Shown piece after piece: positions 1-7,230 of a stretch of 9,039 nucleotides of DNA; position 1 is the first letter of the stretch, and every line of letters starts with the position of its first letter. The notes beneath the pieces were generated by a model that had not been told where the DNA came from, did no database searches, and worked only from the letters and a program-made list of their open reading frames with translations. The translations under genes were made by a program, and so were the position numbers. The stretch comes from Verrucomicrobiales bacterium (lineage in GTDB: Bacteria; Verrucomicrobiota; Verrucomicrobiia; Limisphaerales; UBA1100), in NCBI GenBank assembly GCA_011523245.1, contig WTHG01000524.1:1-9039 (forward strand). Direction: 5' to 3'.

Positions 1-480
1 GCCCGCCGCTTGGTGGAAGCCGGGGCACGTTGTGTGACCCTGAACTTCGGTCGTTGGGATTTTCACAGCAAGATTTACGATGAGAAAAGCGGCGTGAACG
101 GGCATGCGCCCATTTTTGACCAAGGCTTGTCCGCCTTGATTGAGGATCTGCATGACCGCGGCCTCAGCGATGATGTAGCCGTGATTGCCTGGGGCGAGTT
201 CGGTCGCACGCCGAAGATCAACGGGAACGCCGGCCGCGATCATTGGCCCAAAGTCAGCTGCGCCTTCATGGCCGGTGGCCGAATGAACCATGGCCAGATG
301 ATCGGAGCCAGCGATAAGCACGCCGCTGAGCCTGCGGATCGACCGGTGCACATGGGCGAGGTGCACGCAACGCTGTACCAGCACATGGGGCTCGATCCGA
401 ATGTGACCACGATCTCCGATTTGACCGGGCGGCCGCAGTTTTTGGTGGATGGCTGGAAGCCATTGCCGGAATTGATTTAA
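1..480 (+). CDS. DUF1501 family protein, C-terminal part (5' end outside window)
   Basis: The reading frame is open from base 1 and ends at TAA 478-480, so this is the last 159 codons of a gene that starts upstream. An internal TTG at 10 is not the start, because the codons before it (Ala-Arg-Arg) continue the homology to the complete DUF1501 gene at 3021-4436, which reads ARRLVESGVR at the same place. Visible family motifs are a W-D-x-H metal-site-like motif (bases 55-66), WGEFGRTP (190-213) and GRDH (232-243), in the same order and spacing as in the downstream paralogue. DUF1501 belongs to the alkaline phosphatase/sulfatase-like superfamily; no substrate is established for these PVC-type members. 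Such proteins normally carry a Tat signal, but that end is not visible here. The next gene begins 48 bases downstream. The family call is firm and the function is not known. Confidence 0.93.
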   Translation, partial: ARRLVEAGARCVTLNFGRWDFHSKIYDEKSGVNGHAPIFDQGLSALIEDLHDRGLSDDVAVIAWGEFGRTPKINGNAGRDHWPKVSCAFMAGGRMNHGQMIGASDKHAAEPADRPVHMGEVHATLYQHMGLDPNVTTISDLTGRPQFLVDGWKPLPELI

Positions 481-528
481 CAGAATTAACAACGATTTAA
501 TAAACCCAAACCAACCAGAGAAAAGATT

Positions 529-3003
529 ATGAAAAAGTGGATCCTGACAATGACCGTGATGGCCGGCGTGAGTTTCGCCGTGGCCAAGCCCAGTGCGTTG
601 GAGCTGACGGCCCAGACCGGTGAAGGCGCCAAGGCGTTTAATCTGAAAGGCAAACACGCCCGCCAACAACTGGTGGCGACTGCCAAGGACACCGGCAAGG
701 ACGTGGACGTGACGCGCACCGCCAAGTACGCTGTAGCCCCGGCTAACGTGGTCGCGGTGACGCCGACCGGGCTGGTAACGCCCTTGGGCGATGGCGAGGC
801 GACCATTACCGCCACCATTGATGGTGTGCAGAGCGAGGTGAAGGTGACCGTGACCGAATACGGCGTGGTACAACCGATTAATTTTGCCAATGAGATCGTG
901 CCGATCTTCACCAAGGCCGGCTGTAACGGTGGCGGTTGCCACGGCAAAAGCGGCGGCCAAAACGGGTTCCGCCTCTCGCTGCTCGGCTTTGAGCCGCAGG
1001 AAGATTATGAGTACCTAGTGAAAGAGGGCCGCGGGCGGCGATTGAGCCCGGCGTCCCCTTCCAACAGTCTCTTGCTTCTTAAGGGTGCGGCCATCCTGCC
1101 CCACGGTGGTGGCGCGCGGTTTGATCCGAACAGCTACGATTTCGACCTGATTACCCGCTGGGTGGCCATGGGTATGCCGCGCGGCGAAGAGACTGACCCC
1201 ACCGTGGTGGGCGTGGAGGTGTATCCCAAGAACCGCCTAGTGAGCGCCAATGCCGAACAACAAATCAGCGTGACAGCTATATATAGCGACGGTCACACCG
1301 AAGACGCCACCCACATCGCCACCTACGAGGCGAACGACAAGGAAATCGCCGAGGTGGACGACACGGGTCACGTGAAGTTCTTTGAGCAACCGGGCGATGT
1401 GTCCGTAATGGTACGATATCAGGGCCAGGTGGGTGTATATCAGGCCAGCGTGCCCTTGGGGGCGCCGGTGAACGAGACGCCGCAGCCACGCAACTTTATT
1501 GATGAAATGGTGTTCGCCAAGCTCAAGCGTGTGGGTATGCCACCCTCGGCCGTGTGCGATGATGCCACGTTCATTCGCCGGGTTAGCGTTGATATTGCCG
1601 GTCGCCTGCCAACCGATGCCGAGGCCAAAACGTTCCTGGATAGCACCGACCCAGCCAAACGCGACAAGCTGATCGACGCCCTGCTCGCCAGCACGGATTA
1701 CGCGGATTATTTTGCCAACAAATGGGGCGCACTCCTGCGCAACAAGCGCAGCAACACCAGCGCCATGCGGGGCAACTACGCCTTCCACGGCTGGATTCGT
1801 GATAGCCTACACAAGAACGTGAGCTACGATGAATTCGCCCGCTCCGTGCTGGCCGCCTCTGGAGACATGGGTCAGAACCCAGCCGCCACGTGGTATCGCG
1901 AAGTGAAAACCATGCAGACGCAGATGGAGGATGCCGCGCAGCTGTTCCTTGGCACCCGGATGCAATGCGCCCAGTGCCACCATCATCCCTTTGAGAAATG
2001 GAGCCAGAAGGATTACTATAGCTTCAGCGCCTTTTTCTCCACGGTTGGCCGTAAGCCGGGTCGTAATCCGGGCGAGGAAGTGATCTACCACACACGCAAG
2101 GTGGCCCAGACCGCCAACAAGAAGGATGGCGGCACGGTTAAGGCTGCCGGCCTCGGCGACACGCCGCTGGATCTGACGGCCGATGACGATCCCCGCCACG
2201 CGCTGGTGGACTGGCTCTCGCAGCCGGCTAACAAGTTCTTTGCGCATACACTGGTGAACCGCTACTGGAAACACTTCTTCAGCCGCGGCTTGGTGGAACC
2301 GGAGGATGACATGCGCGAGACCAACCCGGCGGTGAACCCCGAGTTGCTCGAGGGTTTGGCGCAACACTTCATTCGGAACGGATTCGACATGAAGGATCTC
2401 ATCCGCACGATTTGCCAGTCACAGACCTATCAACTCAGCTCGATCCCGAATGAATTCAATGCGAAGGACAAGACCTACTTCAGCCGCTACTATCCCAAGC
2501 GCCTGAATGCCGAGGTGTTGTATGATGCCATCAACCAGATGACCGATTCGAAGGCGAACTTCAGCGGACTGCCCGTGGGCACGCGCGCGGTGCAATTGCC
2601 GGACAACAGCTTCAATAGTCAGTCCTACTTCCTGACGGTGTTTGGCCGTCCGGACAGCTCGAGCTCCTGCGAATGCGAGCGCTCCAGTGACGCTAGCTTG
2701 GCGCAGAGCCTCCATCTGCTGAACTCCAAGGATATCCAGAGCAAGCTCTCCAGCGGAAGCGGCCGGGCCGCGAAGCTCGGAAGCACTAACGACAAGCGCG
2801 AGGCGGAAGAGAAAATCCGTGAGCTGTTCCTACTCGCCTTCTCCCGCGAGCCGAGTGGCAGTGAAGTGTTGCTCGCCCGTCAGCATCTCGAGCGCGAAAT
2901 TGAAGACGACAAGGGCGCGAAGAAGGCCGTGCCGCAGAAGGAATCCTACGAGGACATTATCTGGGCGTTGTTCAACACGAAGGAATTCCTCTTTAACCAC
3001 TAA
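529..3003 (+). CDS. Secreted Ig-like/PSCyt1-like/DUF1549/DUF1553 heme protein
   Basis: This 824-residue protein starts MKKWILTMTVMAG, a Sec signal peptide probably cleaved after about residue 19. Domains in order: a BIG2-like Ig domain (about 22-110); a planctomycete cytochrome-like segment (about 115-221) with the heme motif C132-x4-C137-H138 in GCNGGGCHGKSGG; a second Ig-like domain (about 226-311); DUF1549 (about 322-510) with C480-A-Q-C483-H484 followed by HHPF; and DUF1553 (about 554-818), which includes the characteristic CECERS motif (C714, C716) and HLLNS. The domain set and length fit complete PVC proteins of this type. The motifs suggest two covalently attached hemes and periplasmic or surface redox function. 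No enzymatic activity has been established for the family as far as I know, and the electron donor and substrate are unknown. The ATG follows only a weak purine-rich stretch (AGAG, 517-520). Genes of this type are commonly paired with DUF1501, and here a DUF1501 gene lies on each side. Confidence 0.95.
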   Translation: MKKWILTMTVMAGVSFAVAKPSALELTAQTGEGAKAFNLKGKHARQQLVATAKDTGKDVDVTRTAKYAVAPANVVAVTPTGLVTPLGDGEATITATIDGVQSEVKVTVTEYGVVQPINFANEIVPIFTKAGCNGGGCHGKSGGQNGFRLSLLGFEPQEDYEYLVKEGRGRRLSPASPSNSLLLLKGAAILPHGGGARFDPNSYDFDLITRWVAMGMPRGEETDPTVVGVEVYPKNRLVSANAEQQISVTAIYSDGHTEDATHIATYEANDKEIAEVDDTGHVKFFEQPGDVSVMVRYQGQVGVYQASVPLGAPVNETPQPRNFIDEMVFAKLKRVGMPPSAVCDDATFIRRVSVDIAGRLPTDAEAKTFLDSTDPAKRDKLIDALLASTDYADYFANKWGALLRNKRSNTSAMRGNYAFHGWIRDSLHKNVSYDEFARSVLAASGDMGQNPAATWYREVKTMQTQMEDAAQLFLGTRMQCAQCHHHPFEKWSQKDYYSFSAFFSTVGRKPGRNPGEEVIYHTRKVAQTANKKDGGTVKAAGLGDTPLDLTADDDPRHALVDWLSQPANKFFAHTLVNRYWKHFFSRGLVEPEDDMRETNPAVNPELLEGLAQHFIRNGFDMKDLIRTICQSQTYQLSSIPNEFNAKDKTYFSRYYPKRLNAEVLYDAINQMTDSKANFSGLPVGTRAVQLPDNSFNSQSYFLTVFGRPDSSSSCECERSSDASLAQSLHLLNSKDIQSKLSSGSGRAAKLGSTNDKREAEEKIRELFLLAFSREPSGSEVLLARQHLEREIEDDKGAKKAVPQKESYEDIIWALFNTKEFLFNH

Positions 3004-3005
3004 TT

Positions 3006-3013
3006 AAAGAGGG
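3006..3013 (+). promoter_or_regulatory. Ribosome binding site for the TTG-started DUF1501 gene
   Basis: The purine run AAAGAGGG lies 7 bases before TTG at 3021, a usual Shine-Dalgarno distance. It supports the non-ATG start, which is otherwise fixed by an in-frame stop at 2994-2996 and by the lack of any in-frame ATG before 3153. It is the clearest such site in the window; the ATG genes at 529, 4505 and 7231 have weak or no Shine-Dalgarno sequence. Confidence 0.65.
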
Positions 3014-3020
3014 CCCCGCA

Positions 3021-4436
3021 TTGGGAGATAAACCGCAACATGGCGCGGACCGCTTCGGCTGTCCGGAGTTCCGGCGCAACCTCGCGCTGGATCGCCGTGG
3101 TTTTGTGAAGGCGGGGGCACTGGGTTTGGGAGGCTTATCGCTGTCCAACCTGATGCGGATGGAGGCAGCGACTGCGGATCGGTCCGCTGTTTCCAATGAG
3201 AAATCTGTCATCATCCTCTGGAAACGCGGAGGCGCCAGTCAGCATGAGACGTGGGACCCCAAGCCGGATGCGCCGGCTGAATATCGCGGCTCCTTCGGGG
3301 CCATGAGCACTAAGGTGCCGGGCACCCAGATCTGTGACCTGCTCCCGCAATGCGCGAAGATGACGGACAAGTTTGCTATCTTGCGCAGTCTGCATCACAC
3401 CAATGCCGGTCATTCCGCGGGGGATCAGATTCTCTTCACCGGCTATCCGCCCGGGAGGAATCCGAATGAAAATATGTACCCCAGTTGCGGCTCCATCGTG
3501 GCCAAGCAGCTTGGGCACCAGAATCCCGAGCTGCCGCCGTATGTGATGATTCCACGGTCGCTGCCCGGGGTGGAAAGTGCGTATCTCGGGAAGAAATATT
3601 CGCCCTTTTACACGCAGGCCGATCCTGCGAACAAAGCCACCTGGCCACAAAACGGCGGCAAGTTTGAGGTGCCCAATTTCGAATTGGCCGACGGGTTAAA
3701 CTTCAATCGTCTGGATTCCCGGCGTGGGTTGCTCGACGGCTTCGACAAAATTCGGCGTGACATTGACAACAGCGGCAATGCGGAGGCGATGGACAAGTTT
3801 CAGCAACAGGCCTTGGATATTGTGACCAGTCCGAAGGCGCGGGATGCCTTCAATCTGGACGCTGAACCGATGAAGCTGCGTGAACGATACGGTTTCACGC
3901 CCCAATACGATGCGCCGACACCCGACCGTTGTGGCGTGCCGTCTTGGAGCCAACGCATTCTGCTGGCCCGCCGTCTGGTCGAGTCGGGCGTGCGATTGGT
4001 CACCGTCGATTTGCGCTGGTGGGACACGCACGTGAAAGGCTATGAAACCATGCGTGACGGGTTCCTGCCACGCTGGGACCAGGCTTACACGGCGTTATTG
4101 GAGGACCTCGAACAACGCGGCTTGAACGACCGCGTGATGGTCATTGCCTGGGGGGAATTTGGCCGCACGCCGAAGGTCAATAAAACCGGCGGCCGGGATC
4201 ATTATCCGGGAGTGTTTAGTGCGGTATTGTCCGGCGGCGGGGTTAAGGGAGGCGCGGTGGTCGGGTCATCCGACAGCAAAGGTGCGCTGCCCAAGGAACG
4301 CCCCTTGCATCCACAGGATGTTTTGGCCACCATGTACCGGCACTTGGGTGTAGATACCAAGGTGGCTTACGAAGATTTCGCCGGTCGGCCGCATCCCGTA
4401 CTGCCATTTGGCGACCCCATTGAGGAACTCTTTTGA
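3021..4436 (+). CDS. DUF1501 family protein, Tat-exported, TTG start
   Basis: This is a complete 471-residue protein. The N-terminus has a twin-arginine motif (R25-R26 in DRRGFVKAG) followed by a Gly/Leu-rich hydrophobic stretch to about residue 44, indicating folded export by Tat. The DUF1501 body follows, with GGASQHETWDPKPDAP near residue 70, an HHTNAGHSAGD block, W-W-D335-T-H337, WGEFGRTP (377-384) and G-R-D393-H394. The Asp/His pairs are plausible metal ligands by analogy with the alkaline phosphatase/sulfatase-like superfamily. The sulfatase signature CxPSR is absent, so this is not an ordinary sulfatase. The start is TTG: the frame has a stop at 2994, and the first in-frame ATG (3153) lies after the Tat motif, so using it would delete the export signal. 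An ATT at 3003 is the only other, less likely, choice. It begins 17 bases after the DUF1553 gene, suggesting co-expression. It is clearly related to, but diverged from, the DUF1501 fragment at 1-480. Substrate unknown. Confidence 0.95.
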   Translation: MGDKPQHGADRFGCPEFRRNLALDRRGFVKAGALGLGGLSLSNLMRMEAATADRSAVSNEKSVIILWKRGGASQHETWDPKPDAPAEYRGSFGAMSTKVPGTQICDLLPQCAKMTDKFAILRSLHHTNAGHSAGDQILFTGYPPGRNPNENMYPSCGSIVAKQLGHQNPELPPYVMIPRSLPGVESAYLGKKYSPFYTQADPANKATWPQNGGKFEVPNFELADGLNFNRLDSRRGLLDGFDKIRRDIDNSGNAEAMDKFQQQALDIVTSPKARDAFNLDAEPMKLRERYGFTPQYDAPTPDRCGVPSWSQRILLARRLVESGVRLVTVDLRWWDTHVKGYETMRDGFLPRWDQAYTALLEDLEQRGLNDRVMVIAWGEFGRTPKVNKTGGRDHYPGVFSAVLSGGGVKGGAVVGSSDSKGALPKERPLHPQDVLATMYRHLGVDTKVAYEDFAGRPHPVLPFGDPIEELF

Positions 4437-4504
4437 TCAATTCGAACTTTTGCAGCGTCCAATTACCAGCCCCAATATCCAATACTGAACAACAAACAGA
4501 TCGA

Positions 4505-7222
4505 ATGAAAACCCACTCCCTCCTCCTGAAAGGTTTCACGCTTCTGGCGCTGCTCCTCTGGGCCATGCCAGATGCGGCCGCACAACAACTGCCGCGCGCC
4601 CGCCTCACCAGCATATTTCCCGCCGGCGGCCAGCAAGGCACTACGCTGGATGTGACTGTGGCCGGAGGCGATCTGGATGGCGCTAATGCGTTGACCTTCT
4701 CGCACTCCGGCATCACCGCCAAACCCAAGCTGGATGGCGCCGGCAAGCCGGTGGCCAATCAGTACACCGTCACCATCGGCAAAGATGTCCCCGTGGGTTT
4801 TCATGATGTCCGCACTAGCGGCGGCAAATATGGTGTCACCAATGTACGTTCCTTTGCGGTGGGCGATTTGGTGGAGATGACCTCGAATGGCGGAACATCG
4901 CTCGAGAACGCGGCTGAAGTGGCGCTAGGCACGGTTGTCAACGGACAGGCGCCGTCACGGAATTATGCTTATTATAAAGTGACCCTCAAGAAAGGGCAGC
5001 GGATCATGATCAGTTGTTTGGCGCGGGATCTCGATTCCAAACTGGAGCCGGTGATGATCGTCAAGAACGCTGCCGGCCTAGAGCTTGAGCGTAGTCGCAC
5101 GGGTCAGCCGGTGGATTTTATGCCGGTGACCGATGGGGATTACTATGTGGGCCTGCATGATTTTGTTTATGGAGGAGGTGCTGAGCATGTGTTTCGCCTC
5201 TCCATCTCCGAGCGGCCGCACATTGATTTCATTGTGCCACCAGCCGGTGAACCGGGTAAAGCCGGCAAGTTTACTCTGTACGGTCGCAACCTTCCCGGGG
5301 GGACAGATAGTGGCATGATGCTGGAAGGAAAACCGCTGCAGAAGCAGGAGGTCACCATCACCCTGCCCGGAGACCTCAAGGCCCGCACTCGTTTGGCCGG
5401 CACGGCGCCGGTGGGCCCGAATCAGGCTGGGTTTGACGGCATTGAGTACCGGCTGCCGAGCCCGAAGGGAAGCTCCAATCCGGTTCGTATTTTCTTCGCC
5501 GACGCCCCCGTGGTGGGCGAGGTGGCGGCGCCAAATGATAAACCGGCCGAGGCCCAGAAGATCACCGTCCCATGCGATTACGCTGGATTATTTTATCCGC
5601 GACGCGACCGGGATTGGGTGACATTTGATGCGAAGAAAGATGAGGTTTACTGGGTGGAAGTGGTCAGCGATCGACTGGGCGTGCCGACCAATCCCTACTT
5701 CCGTCTCGAACGCGTTACCAAGAATGAAAAAGGCGAGGAATCGGTTAGCACCGTGAAAGAGGTGTTGGACAGCCCCGTGAACATCGGCGGCACGGCGTTT
5801 GACACCACTTCCTTGGATCCTTCCTTCCGGTTCGTGGTGCCGGCCGATGGAATATATCGACTGGTCACTTATGACTTGTTCAACAGTGGTGCGTCGAATA
5901 GCCTCTATCGTCTATCGATCCGCAAGGAAGCGCCTGATTTCCGGCTGGTTGCGATGGTGGAAGGTCCGCCCGCGCTGCAAAATCAGGCGTTGCCCATGCC
6001 CACGGCATTCCTGCGGCGCGGCCAAGTTTTGCCGGTAAAAGTTATGGCGTTCAAGCGGGATGGCTTCAATGAGCCGATTGAAATTACCCTAAGCGGGCTG
6101 CCCGGTCATATTGCTGTCAGCAAGGCGACGATTCATCCCGGTCAAAATTCCGCGCTCGTGCTGCTCAAAGCCAAGGACGATGCCGCGGCTTGGTCAGGCA
6201 ATGTGTCGGTTTCCGGTAAGTCAACGATCAATGGTCAGGCCGTCACCCATCAGGCCCGCACGGCGGATGTGACCACCATCGCTTACGACAACCAATCCAA
6301 GAAATCCAAGGTCCGCGCTCGTCTCACCGGCAACATGCTGATTACCGTGACTGATCAGGAAAAAGTGCCGCTGACGTTGGCTGCCAAGGAAGACAAGGTT
6401 TGGGAGCATTCCGTGTTCGGCAACATCAAGATTCCCATTAGTCTCGGATTCGAGGATGGCTTCAAAGGAGTCGATAAAAACGTCGTGCTGGTCGGCCACC
6501 CCCTCGTGTCCAAGTTCAAAGCGGTTAAGGTGGCCAAGGACAAGACCGAGGGCACCATCGATCTGAACCTCGCCACCTACAAACTGCCGGCGGGTGAATA
6601 CAACCTGTATTTGCGCTCTCAGGTGAAGGGCAAGTACAAGCGCGTGAAAGATGACGAACTGAAGGCTGCCAAGGATGCTGCCGCTGCCGCAGATAAGGTG
6701 GCCAAGGAAACCAAAACCGCCTCCGATGTGGCCGCGAAAAATAAGGAAGCGACCGCGGAAGCCAAAGCCGCCGCCAAGAAAAAGAGTGATGACGCTGCCG
6801 CAGCCAAGAAAGCGGCGGATGACTTGGTGAAAAAACTCACCGCCGGCAACAAGGCTGCAGACATCACGGCTACTTTCTTCAGTGAACCGATTCAGGTCAA
6901 AGTTACCGCGGCTCCGGTGGACTTAAAACCGCTAAACGCCGTGACCATCAAGGCTGGCGAGAAGGCTGAAGTCAGTGTGAACGTCGGCCGCAAATACGAT
7001 TTCAAGGAAGAGATCACCATTAGCTCCAAGGCCGCCAGCGGCATCTCCGTGGCCAACGGCAAGATCGCTAAAGATCAGGCCGCCGGCAAACTCACCTTCA
7101 CCGTCGGCAAGACTGTGAAGCCCGGCGATTACAACTTTGAGGTCACCGCCCAGATGCGGTTGAACAACCAGAATATCACCGTCAAACAACCCGTCACCAT
7201 CAAGGTGACCGCAGCCCAATAA
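4505..7222 (+). CDS. Secreted PPC-domain/Ig-like multidomain protein with Lys/Ala-rich helix
   Basis: Read from ATG 4505 this is 905 residues starting MKTHSLLLKGFTLLALLLW, a Sec signal probably cleaved after Ala-Ala-Ala26. The frame is open further back to a TTG at 4433 that overlaps the previous stop, but that start would put 24 polar residues before the signal peptide, so ATG 4505 is preferred. Domains: IPT/TIG-like beta domain (about 30-120); a bacterial pre-peptidase C-terminal (PPC) domain (about 128-233); an IPT-like segment (about 240-335); a second, more diverged PPC-like domain (about 343-478); Ig-like beta segments (about 480-710); a helix of 68 residues without Gly or Pro (713-780), rich in Ala, Lys and Asp; and a final Ig-like domain (about 795-905). 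No catalytic motif or protease domain is visible, and homologues are sometimes misnamed subtilases because of the PPC domain. A structural or glycan/protein-binding role at the cell surface is inferred. No clear Shine-Dalgarno precedes the ATG. The next gene starts 8 bases after the stop. Confidence 0.88.
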   Translation: MKTHSLLLKGFTLLALLLWAMPDAAAQQLPRARLTSIFPAGGQQGTTLDVTVAGGDLDGANALTFSHSGITAKPKLDGAGKPVANQYTVTIGKDVPVGFHDVRTSGGKYGVTNVRSFAVGDLVEMTSNGGTSLENAAEVALGTVVNGQAPSRNYAYYKVTLKKGQRIMISCLARDLDSKLEPVMIVKNAAGLELERSRTGQPVDFMPVTDGDYYVGLHDFVYGGGAEHVFRLSISERPHIDFIVPPAGEPGKAGKFTLYGRNLPGGTDSGMMLEGKPLQKQEVTITLPGDLKARTRLAGTAPVGPNQAGFDGIEYRLPSPKGSSNPVRIFFADAPVVGEVAAPNDKPAEAQKITVPCDYAGLFYPRRDRDWVTFDAKKDEVYWVEVVSDRLGVPTNPYFRLERVTKNEKGEESVSTVKEVLDSPVNIGGTAFDTTSLDPSFRFVVPADGIYRLVTYDLFNSGASNSLYRLSIRKEAPDFRLVAMVEGPPALQNQALPMPTAFLRRGQVLPVKVMAFKRDGFNEPIEITLSGLPGHIAVSKATIHPGQNSALVLLKAKDDAAAWSGNVSVSGKSTINGQAVTHQARTADVTTIAYDNQSKKSKVRARLTGNMLITVTDQEKVPLTLAAKEDKVWEHSVFGNIKIPISLGFEDGFKGVDKNVVLVGHPLVSKFKAVKVAKDKTEGTIDLNLATYKLPAGEYNLYLRSQVKGKYKRVKDDELKAAKDAAAAADKVAKETKTASDVAAKNKEATAEAKAAAKKKSDDAAAAKKAADDLVKKLTAGNKAADITATFFSEPIQVKVTAAPVDLKPLNAVTIKAGEKAEVSVNVGRKYDFKEEITISSKAASGISVANGKIAKDQAAGKLTFTVGKTVKPGDYNFEVTAQMRLNNQNITVKQPVTIKVTAAQ

Positions 7223-7230
7223 AATAAATC

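Noticed and set aside
481..528. Possible promoter in the AT-rich 48-base gap before the DUF1549/1553 gene
   Set aside because: TTAACA-like and TTTAATAAA-like strings are present but not at a credible -35/-10 spacing; the AT richness alone is also expected for a leader.
1237..1788. Antisense open frame of 183 codons inside the DUF1549/1553 gene, and similar ones (1807-2367, 3135-3650, 4243-4758, 486-947)
   Set aside because: They lie wholly or mostly within strongly conserved sense genes, show no recognisable domain or signal, and are expected shadows of GC-rich codon use.
3021..4436. Sulfatase assignment for the DUF1501 protein
   Set aside because: The CxPSR formylglycine signature is absent; only superfamily-level Asp/His motifs are visible.
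4433..4504. TTG start for the PPC gene overlapping the DUF1501 stop codon (TTGA)
   Set aside because: It would add 24 polar residues ahead of an otherwise textbook signal peptide that begins exactly at ATG 4505.
4437..4504. Possible terminator or regulatory element in the 68-base gap before the PPC gene
   Set aside because: Only short palindromes such as TTCGAA are seen; there is no stem followed by a T run and no conserved motif.
6641..6844. Tandem DNA repeat in the Lys/Ala-rich segment
   Set aside because: The composition repeats but no fixed repeat unit could be found by eye; codons such as GCC and AAG recur without a regular period.
4505..7222. Subtilisin-like protease assignment for the PPC-domain protein
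   Set aside because: No Asp/His/Ser catalytic domain is present; PPC domains occur without proteases in many PVC proteins.
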